This document shows, in pieces, positions 1 through 10,700 of a DNA stretch of 64,000 nt; the first letter of the stretch is position 1, and each line of letters opens with the position of its first letter. Made by a program: the position numbers and the translations under genes. This DNA is from Auanema rhodensis (lineage: Eukaryota; Nematoda; Chromadorea; Rhabditida; Rhabditidae): NCBI GenBank assembly GCA_964057225.1, contig OZ059896.1, positions 2,356,001 to 2,420,000 of the forward strand, given 5' to 3'. The notes under the pieces are model-generated. The model searched no databases. It was given only the letters and a program-made list of their open reading frames with translations, and was not told where the DNA came from.

Positions 1-8
1 AAATCGAG

Positions 9-30
9 GATATAAGTGTGAACTTATATC
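9..30. repeat. Hairpin dyad 1 (9-bp arms, 4-nt loop), present in nearly every monomer
   Basis: GATATAAGT at 9-17 is perfectly complementary to ACTTATATC at 22-30, leaving GTGA at 18-21. If the + strand were transcribed, GUGA has the GNRA tetraloop pattern. The dyad recurs at the same offset in essentially all monomers. Variants that break one pair are GAACATATAT (M7, M31, M36, M52, M57) and GAAATTATAT (M105, M109, M112, M120, M148, M176, M178). ATAGGTGTG (M131, M135, M146, M160, M164) alters the left arm. The structure is seen directly; any function is unproven. Confidence 0.85.
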
Positions 31-39
31 AGTTGATAT
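26..39. repeat. Hairpin dyad 2, overlapping and competing with dyad 1
   Basis: ATATCA at 26-31 pairs with TGATAT at 34-39 around a 2-nt gap. Its left arm overlaps the right arm of dyad 1 (22-30), so the two cannot form together. The common G-to-A change at 36 (CAGTTAATAT monomers) breaks this dyad. The CAGATGATATCTAGG form (first in M79 at 27350, then M92-M94, M101, M104 and others) keeps it. Confidence 0.7.
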
Positions 40-43
40 CTCG

Positions 44-113
44 GTGCATTTTTAAGCTAGCGCAAATCTGATAACACAGATCGACGCAGCTTAAAAATCC
101 GCATCGAATGCAC
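44..113. repeat. Outer clamp enclosing the long stem-loop
   Basis: GTGCATT at 44-50 is complementary to AATGCAC at 107-113, bracketing the 49-97 stem-loop. The two structures compete for T49-T50. Monomers with GCATT in place of GCACT change C113 to T, which leaves a G-T pair. A small alternative hairpin, GCAT (101-104) with ATGC (108-111), uses part of the right arm. Positions 9-113 are therefore covered almost end to end by inverted repeats. Confidence 0.65.
49..97. repeat. Long interrupted stem-loop, 18 base pairs in 49 bp
   Basis: TTTTTAAGCT at 49-58 is the exact reverse complement of AGCTTAAAAA at 88-97. Inside lie GCG (60-62) with CGC (85-87) and ATCTG (66-70) with CAGAT (77-81), closing a 6-nt loop (71-76). 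There is a bulged A at 59 and a CAA/CGA internal loop. Several variants fall in the loop: 74-75 AC to GT in the right third of the window, 75 C to T, and 72 T to G. In the stem, changes at 54, 68, 77, 85 (to T), 87, 94 and 97 would leave G-T (G-U) pairs. Changes at 53, 58, 79, 85 (to A) and 91 break pairs. I saw no clear compensatory double change, so selection for RNA structure is not shown. Confidence 0.85.
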
Positions 114-216
114 TATATTACATAGAGAAACGCTCAATACAAAAATTAGTTATGATCGTTTGAAAAATGATGCATTAGTGTATGTTGAGTTTCCATGTAC
201 ACTCAAAATTGCTTCC

Positions 217-285
217 AAAAACATTTTGACAAAAATTTTTTCGAAAAATTTCAAAATAATTTAGCAAAAAGTAGATGTTTTTAGA
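217..285. repeat. A/T-tract block with TTTTTCGAAAAA palindrome
   Basis: A and T tracts of 4-6 bp follow each other roughly every 10-13 bp (near 217, 224, 231, 236, 244, 253, 265, 277). In the middle, AAATTTTT (233-240) is complementary to AAAAATTT (244-251) around TCG, containing the 12-bp palindrome TTTTTCGAAAAA. Phased A-tracts are known to bend DNA; bending here is inferred. The only common length change in the monomer (five or four A at 231-235) lies here. Confidence 0.65.
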
Positions 286-532
286 TTTCTTTTTTCGAGG
301 CAAAAACGATGGACAATGTTATTCAACGAAAAAATTAATTCTTCAGGGTGAAAATCGAGGATATAAGTGTGAACTTATATCAGTTAATATCTCGGTGCAT
401 TTTTAAGCTAGCGCAAATCTGATAACACAGATCGACGCAGCTTAAAAATCCGCATCGAATGCACTATATTACATAGAGAAACGCTCAATACAAAAATTAG
501 TTATGATCGTTTGAAAAATGATGCATTAGTGT

Positions 533-560
533 ATGTTGAGTTTCCATGTACACTCAACAT
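533..560. repeat. 9-bp dyad at monomer position 182-209 (M2 shown)
   Basis: ATGTTGAGT and ACTCAACAT form perfect 9-bp arms around the 10-bp centre TTCCATGTAC in monomers with C at 207, such as M2. Monomers with A at 207 (such as M1) have one mismatch. The core GTTGAGTTTCCATGTACA (184-201) was unchanged in every monomer I read. M8 changes C202 to A, and M146, M160 and M164 read ACTCCAAAT just outside it. This is the most constant part of the repeat and the best candidate for a protein-binding site; that role is inference. Confidence 0.75.
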
Positions 561-1524
561 TGCTTCCAAAAACATTTTGACAAAAATTTTTTCGAAAAAT
601 TTCAAAATAATTTAGCAAAAAGTAGATGTTTTTAGATTCCTTCTTCCAAGGCAAAAACGATGGACAATGTTATTCAACGAAAAAATTAATTCTTCAGGGT
701 GAAAATCGAGGATATAAGTGTGAACTTATATCAGTTGATATCTCGGTGCATTTTTAAGCTAGCGCAAATCTGATAACATAGATCGACGCAGCTTAAAAGT
801 CCGCATCGAACGCACTATACTACATTAAGAAAAGCCTAATACAAAAATTAGTTATGATCGTTTGAAAAATGATGCATTAGTGTATGTTGAGTTTCCATGT
901 ACACTCAAAATTGCTTCCAGAAACATTTTGACAAAAATTTTCCCGAAAAATTTCAAGATAATTTAGCAAAAAGTAGATGTTTTTAGATTCCTTCTTTCAA
1001 GGCAAAAACGATGGACAATGTTATTCAACGAAAAAATTAATTCTTCAGGGTGAAAATCGAGGATATAAGTGTGAACTTATATCAGTTGATATCTCGGTGC
1101 ATTTTTAAGCTAGCGCAAATCTGATAACACAGATCGACGCAGCTTAAAAATCCGCATCGAATGCATTATACTACATAGAGAAACGCTCATCACAAAAATT
1201 AGTTATGATCGTTTGAAAAATGATGCATTAGTGTATGTTGAGTTTCCATGTACACTCAACATTGCTTCCAAAGACATTTTGACAAAATTTTTTCGAAAAA
1301 TTTCAAAATAATTTCGCAAAAAGTAGATGTTTTTAGATTCCTTTTTTTGAGGCAAAAACGATGGACAATGTTATTCAACGAAAAAATTAATTCTTCAGGG
1401 TGAAAATCGAGGATATAAGTGTGAACTTATATCAGTTAATATCTCGGTGCATTTTTAAGCTAGCGCAAATCTGATAACACAGATCGACGCAGCTTAAAAG
1501 TCCGCATCGAATGCACTATACTAC

Positions 1525-1541
1525 ATTAAGAAAAGCTTAAT
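1525..1541. repeat. Hairpin dyad at monomer position 122-138 (M5 shown)
   Basis: In class L monomers such as M5, ATTAAG pairs with CTTAAT around AAAAG (6-bp arms, 5-nt loop). The ATTGAG form keeps a G-T pair. Class S monomers (CATGGAGAAACGCTCATC) retain only GAG/CTC. The dyad is thus a class-specific structure, in the most variable part of the monomer (121-140). Confidence 0.65.
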
Positions 1542-2455
1542 ACAAAAATTAGTTATGATCGTTTGAAAAATGATGCATTAGTGTATGTTGAGTTTCCATG
1601 TACACTCAAAATTGCTTCCAAAAACATTTTGACAAAAATTTTTTCGAAAAATTTCAAAATAATTTAGCAAAAAGTAGATGTTTTTAGATTCCTTCTTTCA
1701 AGGCAAAAACGATGGACAATGTTATTCAACGAAAAAATTAATTCTTCAGGGTGAAAATCGAGGATATAAGTGTGAACTTATATCAGTTGATATCTCGGTG
1801 CATTTTTAAGCTGGCGCAAATCTGATAACACAGATCGACGCAGCTTAAAAATCCGCATCGAATGCATTATACTACATGGAGAAACGCTCATCACAAAAAT
1901 TAGTTATGATCGTTTGAAAAATGATGCATTAGTGTATGTTGAGTTTCCATGTACACTCAACATTGCTTCCAAAAACATTTTGACAAAATTTTTTCGAAAA
2001 ATTTCAAAATAATTTCGCAAAAAGTAGATGTTTTTAGATTCCTTTTTTTGAGGCAAAAACGATGGACAATGTTATTCAACGAAAAAATTAATTCTTCAGG
2101 GTGAAAATCGAGGATATAAGTGTGAACATATATCAGTTAATATCTCGGTGCATTTTTAAGCTAGCGCAAATCTGATAACACAGATCGACGCAGCTTAAAA
2201 AACCGCATCGAATGCACTATATTACATTGAGAAAAGCTTAATACAAAAATTAGTTATGATCGTTTGAAAAATGATGCATTAGTGTATGTTGAGTTTCCAT
2301 GTACACTCAAAATTGCTTCCAAAAACATTTTGACAAAAATTTTTTCGAAAAATTTCAAAATAATTTAGCAAAAAGTAGATGTTTTTAGATTCCTTCTTTC
2401 AAGGCAAAAACGATGGACAATGTTATTCAACGAAAAAATTAATTCTTCAGGGTGA

Positions 2456-5400
2456 AAATCGAGGATATAAGTGTGAACTTATATCAGTTAATATCTCGGT
2501 GCATTTTTAAGCTAGCGCAAATCTGATAACACAGATCGACGCAGCTTAAAAGTCCGCATCGAATGCACTATACTACATTAAGAAAAGCTTAATACAAAAA
2601 TTAGTTATGATCGTTTGAAAAATGATGCATTAGTGTATGTTGAGTTTCCATGTACAATCAAAATTGCTTCCAAAAACATTTTGACAAAAATTTTTTCGAA
2701 AAATTTCAAAATAATTTAGCAAAAAGTAGATGTTTTTAGATTCCTTCTTTCAAGGCAAAAACGATGGACCATGTTATTCAACGAAAAAATTAATTCTTCA
2801 GGGTGAAAATCGAGGATATAAGTGTGAACTTATATCAGTTGATATCTCGGTGCATTTTTAAGCTAGCGCAAATCTGATAACACAGATCGACGCAGCTTAA
2901 AAATCCGCATCGAATGCATTATACTACATGGAGAAACGCTCATCACAAAAATTAGTTATGATCGTTTGAAAAATGATGCATTACTGTATGTTGAGTTTCC
3001 ATGTACACTCAACATTGCTTCCAAAAACATTTTGACAAAATTTTTTCGAAAAATTTCAAAATAATTTCGCAAAAAGTAGATGTTTTTAGATTCCTTTTTT
3101 TGAGGCAAAAACGATGGACAATGTTATTCAACGAAAAAATTAATTCTTCAGGGTGAAAATCGAGGATATAAGTGTGAACTTATATCAGTTAATATCTCGG
3201 TGCATTTTTAAGCTAGCGCAAATCTGATAACATAGATCGACGCAGCTTAAAAGTCCGCATCGAATGCACTATACTACATTAAGAAAAGCTTAATACAAAA
3301 ATTAGTTATGATCGTTTGAAAAATGATGCATTAGTGTATGTTGAGTTTCCATGTACACTCAAAATTGCTTCCAAAAACATTTTGACAAAAATTTTTTCGA
3401 AAAATTTCAAAATAATTTAGCAAAAAGTAGATGTTTTTAGATTCCTTTTTTCGAGGCAAAAACGATGGACAATGTTATTCCACGAAAAAATTAATTCTTC
3501 AGGGTGAAAATCGAGGATATAAGTGTGAACTTATATCAGTTGATATCTCGGTGCATTTTTAAGCTAGCGCAAATCTGATAACACAGATCGAAGCAGCTTA
3601 AAAATCCGCATCGAATGCACTATAATACATTAAGAAACGCTCAATACAAAAATTAGTTATGATCGTTTGAAAAATGATGCATTAGTGTATGTTGAGTTTC
3701 CATGTACACTCAAAATTGCTTCCAAAAACATTTTGACAAAAATGTTTTCGAAAAATTTCAAAATAATTTAGCAAAAAGTAGATGTTTTTAGATTCCTTTT
3801 TTCAAGGCAAAAACGATGGACAATGTTATTCAACGAAAAAATTAATTCTTCAGGGTGAAAATCGAGGATATAAGTGTGAACTTATATCAGTTGATATCTC
3901 GGTGCATTTTTAAGCTAGCGCAAATCTGATAACACAGATCGACGCAGCTTAGAAATCCGCATCGAATGCACTATATTACATTGAGGAAAGCTTAATACAA
4001 AAATTAGTTATGATCGTTTGAAAAATGATGCATTAGTGTATGTTGAGTTTCCATGTACACTCAAAATTGCTTCCAAAAACATTTTGACAAAAATTTTTTC
4101 GAAAAATTTCAAAATAATTTAGCAAAAAGTAGATGTTTTTAGATTCCTTCTTTCAAGGCAAAAACGATGGACAATGTTATTCAACGAAAAAATTAATTCT
4201 TCAGGGTGAAAATCGAGGATATAAGTGTGAACTTATATCAGTTAATATCTCGGTGCATTTTTAAGCTAGCGCAAATCTGATAACACAGATCGACGCAGCT
4301 TAAAAGTCCGCATCGAATGCACTATACTACATTAAGAAAAGCTTAATACAAAAATTAGTTATGATCGTTTGAAAAATGATGCATTAGTGTATGTTGAGTT
4401 TCCATGTACACTCAAAATTGCTTCCAAAAACATTTTGACAAAAATTTTTTCGAAAAATTTCAAAATAATTTAGCAAAAAGTAGATGTTTTTAGATTCCTT
4501 CTTTCAAGGCAAAAACGATGGACCATGTTATTCAACGAAAAAATTAATTCTTCAGGGTGAAAATCGAGGATATAAGTGTGAACTTATATCAGTTGATATC
4601 TCGGTGCATTTTTAAGCTAGCGCAAATCTGATAACACAGATCGACGCAGCTTAAAAATCCGCATCGAATGCATTATACTACATGGAGAAACGCTCATCAC
4701 AAAAATTAGTTATGATCGTTTGAAAAATGATGCATTACTGTATGTTGAGTTTCCATGTACACTCAACATTGCTTCCAAAAACATTTTGACAAAATTTTTT
4801 CGAAAAATTTCAAAATAATTTCGCAAAAAGTAGATGTTTTTAGATTCCTTTTTTTGAGGCAAAAACGATGGACAATGTTATTCAACGAAAAAATTAATTC
4901 TTCAGGGTGAAAATCGAGGATATAAGTGTGAACTTATATCAGTTAATATCTCGGTGCATTTTTAAGCTAGCGCAAATCTGATAACATAGATCGACGCAGC
5001 TTAAAAGTCCGCATCGAATGCACTATACTACATTAAGAAAAGCTTAATACAAAAATTAGTTATGATCGTTTGAAAAATGATGCATTAGTGTATGTTGAGT
5101 TTCCATGTACACTCAAAACTGCTTCCAAAAACATTTTGACAAAAATTTTTTCGAAAAATTTCAAAATAATTTAGCAAAAAGTAGATGTTTTTAGATTCCT
5201 TTTTTCGAGGCAAAAACGATGGACAATGTTATTCCACGAAAAAATTAATTCTTCAGGGTGAAAATCGAGGATATAAGTGTGAACTTATATCAGTTGATAT
5301 CTCGGTGCATTTTTAAGCTAGCGCAAATCTGATAACACAGATCGAAGCAGCTTAAAAATCCGCATCGAATGCACTATAATACATTAAGAAACGCTCAATA

Positions 5401-5961
5401 CAAAAATTAGTTATGATCGTTTGAAAAATGATGCATTAGTGTATGTTGAGTTTCCATGTACACTCAAAATTGCTTCCAAAAACATTTTGACAAAAATGTT
5501 TTCGAAATTTCAAAATAATTTAGCAAAAAGTAGATGTTTTTAGATTCCTTTTTTCAAGGCAAAAACGATGGACAATGTTATTCAACGAAAAAATTAATTC
5601 TTCAGGGTGAAAATCGAGGATATAAGTGTGAACTTATATCAGTTGATATCTCGGTGCATTTTTAAGCTAGCGCAAATCTGATAACACAGATCGACGCAGC
5701 TTAGAAATCCGCATCGAATGCACTATATTACATTGAGGAAAGCTTAATACAAAAATTAGTTATGATTGTTTGAAAAATGATGCATTAGTGTATGTTGAGT
5801 TTCCATGTACACTCAAAATTGCTTCCAAAAACATTTTGACAAAAATTTTTTCGAAAAATTTCAAAATAATTTAGCAAAAAGTAGATGTTTTTAGATTCCT
5901 TCTTTCAAGGCAAAAACGATGGACAATGTTATTCAACGAAAAAAATAATTCTTCAGGGTGA
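2456..5961. repeat. 5-mer higher-order repeat, two copies
   Basis: M8-M12 (2456-4209) and M13-M17 (4210-5961) carry the same ordered markers: GACCATG; GCATTACTG class S; ATTCCACG with TTTTTTCGAGG; CGAAGCAGC with AAATGTTTTCG; CTTAGAAATCC with TTGAGG. The unit is about 1754 bp. The second copy is 2 bp shorter through a deletion in M16. M17 has GATTGTTTG and an AAAAATAATT change. The copies differ at few sites, indicating recent amplification by block exchange. Confidence 0.9.
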
Positions 5962-7712
5962 AAATCGAGGATATAAGTGTGAACTTATATCAGTTGATAT
6001 CTCGGTGCATTTTTAAGCTAGCGCAAATCTGATAACACAGATCGACGCAGCTTAAAAGTCCGCATCGAATGCACTATACTACATTAAGAAAAGCTTAATA
6101 CAAAAATTAGTTATGATCGTTTGAAAAATGATGCATTAGTGTATGTTGAGTTTCCATGTACACTCAAAATTGCTTCCAAAAACATTTTGACAAAAATTTT
6201 TTCGAAAAATTTCAAAATAATTTAGCAAAAAGTAGATGTTTTTAGATTCCTTCTTTCAAGGCAAAAACGATGGGCAATGTTATTCAACGAAAAAATTAAT
6301 TCTTCAGGGTGAAAATCGAGGATATAAGTGTGAACTTATATCAGTTGATATCTCGGTGCATTTTTAAGCTAGCGCAAATCTGATAACACAGATCGACGCA
6401 GCTTAAAAATCCGCATCGAATGCATTATACTACATGGAGAAACGCTCATCACAAAAATTAGTTATCTTCGTTTGAAAAATGATGCATTAGTGTATGTTGA
6501 GTTTCCATGTACACTCAACATTGCTTCCAAAAACATTTTGACAAAATTTTTTCGAAAAATTTCAAAATAATTTCGCAAAAAGTAGATGTTTTTAGATTCC
6601 TTTTTTTGAGGCAAAAACGATGGACAATGTTATTCAACGAAAAAATTAATTCTTCAGGGTGAAAATCGAGGATATAAGTGTGAACTTATATCAGTTGATA
6701 TCTCGGTGCATTTTTAAGCTAGCGCAAATCTGATAACACAGATCGACGCAGCTTAAAAATCCGCATCGAATGCATTATACTACATGGAGAAACGCTCATC
6801 ACAAAAATTAGTTATGATCGTTTGAAAAATGATGCATTAGTGTATGTTGAGTTTCCATGTACACTCAACATTGCTTCCAAAAACATTTTGACAAAATTTT
6901 TTCGAAAAATTTCAAAATAATTTAGCAAAAAGTAGATGTTTTTAGATTCCTTCTTTCAAGGCAAAAACGATGGGCAATGTTATTCAACGAAAAAATTAAT
7001 TCTTCAGGGTGAAAATCGAGGATATAAGTGTGAACTTATATCAGTTGATATCTCGGTGCATTTTTAAGCTAGCGCAAATCTGATAACACAGATCGACGCA
7101 GCTTAAAAATCCGCATCGAATGCATTATACTACATGGAGAAACGCTCATCACAAAAATTAGTTATGATCGTTTGAAAAATGATGCATTAGTGTATGTTGA
7201 GTTTCCATGTACACTCAACATTGCTTCCAAAAACATTTTGACAAAATTTTTTCGAAAAATTTCAAAATAATTTAGCAAAAAGTAGATGTTTTTAGATTCC
7301 TTCTTTCAAGGCAAAAACGATGGGCAATGTTATTCAACGAAAAAATTAATTCTTCAGGGTGAAAATCGAGGATATAAGTGTGAACTTATATCAGTTGATA
7401 TCTCGGTGCATTTTTAAGCTAGCGCAAATCTGATAACACAGATCGACGCAGCTTAAAAATCCGCATCGAATGCATTATACTACATGGAGAAACGCTCATC
7501 ACAAAAATTAGTTATGATCGTTTGAAAAATGATGCATTAGTGTATGTTGAGTTTCCATGTACACTCAACATTGCTTCCAAAAACATTTTGACAAAATTTT
7601 TTCGAAAAATTTCAAAATAATTTCGCAAAAAGTAGATGTTTTTAGATTCCTTTTTTTGAGGCAAAAACGATGGACAATGTTATTCAACGAAAAAATTAAT
7701 TCTTCAGGGTGA
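5962..7712. repeat. Monomers M18-M22, mostly class S run
   Basis: M18 is class L with GATGGGCAATG. M19 and M22 are class S; M19 has a GTTATCTTCG change. M20 (6663) and M21 (7013) look identical: class S in the 5' half (GCATT, CATGGAG, C207, four A) but TTTAGC, CTTCTTTCAAGG and GATGGGC at the 3' end. They are tandem copies of one recombinant monomer with an exchange point between about 241 and 263. Confidence 0.85.
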
Positions 7713-10700
7713 AAATCGAGGATATAAGTGTGAACTTATATCAGTTGATATCTCGGTGCATTTTTAAGCTAGCGCAAATCTGATAACACAGATCGACGCA
7801 GCTTAAAAATCCGCATCGAATGCACTATATTACATAGAGAAACGCTCAATACAAAAATTAGTTATGATCGTTTGAAAAATGATGCATTAGTGTATGTTGA
7901 GTTTCCATGTACACTCAAAATTGCTTCCAAAAACATTTTGACAAAAATTTTTTCGAAAAATTTCAAAATAATTTAGCAAAAAGTAGATGTTTTTAGATTT
8001 CTTTTTTCGAGGCAAAAACGATGGACAATGTTATTCAACGAAAAAATTAATTCTTCAGGGTGAAAATCGAGGATATAAGTGTGAACTTATATCAGTTAAT
8101 ATCTCGGTGCATTTTTAAGCTAGCGCAAATCTGATAACACAGATCGACGCAGCTTAAAAATCCGCATCGAATGCACTATATTACATGGAGAAACGCTCAA
8201 TACAAAAATTAGTTATGATCGTTTGAAAAATGATGCATTAGTGTATGTTGAGTTTCCATGTACACTCAACATTGCTTCCAAAAACATTTTGACAAAAATT
8301 TTTTCGAAAAATTTCAAAATAATTTAGCAAAAAGTAGATGTTTTTAGATTCCTTCTTCCAAGGCAAAAACGATGGACAATGTTATTCAACGAAAAAATTA
8401 ATTCTTCAGGGTGAAAATCGAGGATATAAGTGTGAACTTATATCAGTTAATATCTCGGTGCATTTTTAAGCTAGCGCAAATCTGATAACACAGATCGACG
8501 CAGCTTAAAAATCCGCATCGAATGCACTATATTACATTGAGGAAAGCTTAATACAAAAATTAGTTATGATCGTTTGAAAAATGATGCATTAGTGTATGTT
8601 GAGTTTCCATGTACACTCAACATTGCTTCCAAAAACATTTTGACAAAAATTTTTTCGAAAAATTTCAAAATAATTTAGCAAAAAGTAGATGTTTTTAGAT
8701 TCCTTTTTTGGAGGCAAAAACGATGGACAATGTTATTCAACGAAAAAATTAATTCTTCAGGGTGAAAATCGAGGATATAAGTGTGAACTTATATCAGTTA
8801 ATATCTCGGTGCATTTTTAAGCTAGCGCAAATCTGATAACACAGATCGACGCAGCTTAAAAATCCGCATCGAATGCACTATATTACATAGAGAAACGCTC
8901 AATACAAAAATTAGTTATGATCGTTTGAAAAATGATGCATTAGTGTATGTTGAGTTTCCATGTACACTCAACATTGCTTCCAAAAACATTTTGACAAAAA
9001 TTTTTTCGAAAAATTTCAAAATAATTTAGCAAAAAGTAGATGTTTTTAGATTCCTTCTTCCAAGGCAAAAACGATGGACAATGTTATTCAACGAAAAAAT
9101 TAATTCTTCAGGGTGAAAATCGAGGATATAAGTGTGAACTTATATCAGTTGATATCTCGGTGCATTTTTAAGCTAGCGCAAATCTGATAACATAGATCGA
9201 CGCAGCTTAAAAGTCCGCATCGAATGCACTATACTACATTAAGAAAAGCTTAATACAAAAATTAGTTATGATCGTTTGAAAAATGATGCATTAGTGTATG
9301 TTGAGTTTCCATGTACACTCAAAATTGCTTCCAGAAACATTTTGACAAAAATTTTCCCGAAAAATTTCAAGATAATTTAGCAAAAAGTAGATGTTTTTAG
9401 ATTCCTTCTTTCAAGGCAAAAACGATGGACAATGTTATTCAACGAAAAAATTAATTCTTCAGGGTGAAAATCGAGGATATAAGTGTGAACTTATATCAGT
9501 TGATATCTCGGTGCATTTTTAAGCTAGCGCAAATCTGATAACACAGATCGACGCAGCTTAAAAATCCGCATCGAATGCATTATACTACATAGAGAAACGC
9601 TCATCACAAAAATTAGTTATGATCGTTTGAAAAATGATGCATTAGTGTATGTTGAGTTTCCATGTACACTCAACATTGCTTCCAAAAACATTTTGACAAA
9701 ATTTTTTCGAAAAATTTCAAAATAATTTCGCAAAAAGTAGATGTTTTTAGATTCCTTTTTTGGAGGCAAAAACGATGGACAATGTTATTCAACGAAAAAA
9801 TTAATTCTTCAGGGTGAAAATCGAGGATATAAGTGTGAACTTATATCAGTTAATATCTCGGTGCATTTTTAAGCTAGCGCAAATCTGATAACACAGATCG
9901 ACGCAGCTTAAAAGTCCGCATCGAATGCACTATACTACATTAAGAAAAGCTTAATACAAAAATTAGTTATGATCGTTTGAAAAATGATGCATTAGTGTAT
10001 GTTGAGTTTCCATGTACACTCAAAATTGCTTCCAAAAACATTTTGACAAAAATTTTTTCGAAAAATTTCAAAATAATTTCGCAAAAAGTAGATGTTTTTA
10101 GATTCCTTTTTTTGAGGCAAAAACGATGGACAATGTTATTCAACGAAAAAATTAATTCTTCAGGGTGAAAATCGAGGATATAAGTGTGAACTTATATCAG
10201 TTGATATCTCGGTGCATTTTTAAGCTGGCGCAAATCTGATAACACAGATCGACGCAGCTTAAAAATCCGCATCGAATGCATCATACTACATGGAGAAACG
10301 CTCATCACAAAATTAGTTATGATCGTTTGAAAAATGATGCATTAGTGTATGTTGAGTTTCCATGTACACTCAACATTGCTTCCAAAAACATTTTGACAAA
10401 ATTTTTTCGAAAAATTTCAAAATAATTTCGCAAAAAGTAGATGTTTTTAGATTCCTTTTTTTGAGGCAAAAACGATGGACAATGTTATTCAACGAAAAAA
10501 TTAATTCTTCAGGGTGAAAATCGAGGATATAAGTGTGAACATATATCAGTTAATATCTCGGTGCATTTTTAAGCTAGCGCAAATCTGATAACACAGATCG
10601 ACGCAGCTTAAAAAACCGCATCGAATGCACTATATTACATTGAGAAAAGCTTAATACAAAAATTAGTTATGATCGTTTGAAAAATGATGCATTAGTGTAT

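Larger units (their letters stand above)
1..351. repeat. Reference monomer M1 (351 bp)
   Basis: M1 is used here as the coordinate standard. It has 51 C and 57 G (30.8% GC) and 13 CpG. Diagnostic sites that distinguish monomers are: 36 (G or A), 53-54, 74-75, 77 (C or T), 94-98, 113 (C or T), 121-140 (TAGAG, TTAAG, TTGAG, TTGAGG or TGGAG versions), 207 (A or C), 231-235 (five or four A), 263 (A or C), 266 (A or G), 288-300 and 311-316. Predicted single-cut landmarks include GCTAGC (NheI) at 56-61 and ATGCAT at 170-175. GATATC (EcoRV) at 35-40 exists only where position 36 is G. M1 itself carries TAGAGAAACGCTCAATAC and TTTCTTTTTTCGAGG; M23 at 7713 is a close copy. Confidence 0.97.
1..2455. repeat. 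Seven-monomer block M1-M7, recopied at 7713-10868
   Basis: The order of private variants is M1 (TTTCTTTTTTCGAGG), M2 (CTTCTTCCAAGG), M3 (CCAGAAAC, ATTTTCCCG, AAGATAATT), M4 (class S with CATAGAG), M5 (class L), M6 (AGCTGGCG, class S), M7 (GAACATATAT, AAAAAACCGC). The same order appears in M23, M24, then two extra monomers M25-M26, then M27-M31. M8 (GACCATG) corresponds to M32. Offsets are 7712 bp before the insertion and 8414 bp for M3. Small differences show that the copies have diverged; for example M29 has TTTCGC and TTTTTTTGAGG where M5 has TTTAGC and CTTCTTTC. Confidence 0.85.

Noticed and set aside
44-113. tRNA, 5S rRNA or snoRNA gene in the stem-loop region
   Set aside because: There is no cloverleaf, no A-box/B-box pair, and no C/D or H/ACA box set. 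The structure is a single interrupted hairpin.
237-258. CENP-B-box-like match starting at TTCGAAAAATTTC
   Set aside because: The TTCG and the later A fit the 17-bp CENP-B pattern, but the required CGGG is absent here and in the minus-strand candidates (ATTCGATGCGGA and TTCGTTGAATAAC).
340-346. Hammerhead-ribozyme-like core on the minus strand (CTGAAGA) and near matches CTGATAA and CAGATGA on the plus strand
   Set aside because: Some satellites encode hammerheads, so I looked. The minus-strand CTGAAGA is not followed by a stem II leading into GAAA, and the plus-strand forms differ from the CUGANGA core. No three-stem layout could be built.
1-351. Shorter ancestral subrepeat of about 175 bp
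   Set aside because: The two halves of the monomer do not align by eye beyond shared A/T tracts; a self-alignment would be needed to detect an old duplication.
9977-10168. 63-residue open reading frame, repeated at eleven other places
   Set aside because: It starts with TTG, lies wholly within satellite monomers, and most sister monomers carry an in-frame TAG or a 1-bp frame shift. Identity among copies reflects DNA homogenisation. The 48195 copy differs only because its 288-300 segment is the CTTCTTTC type.
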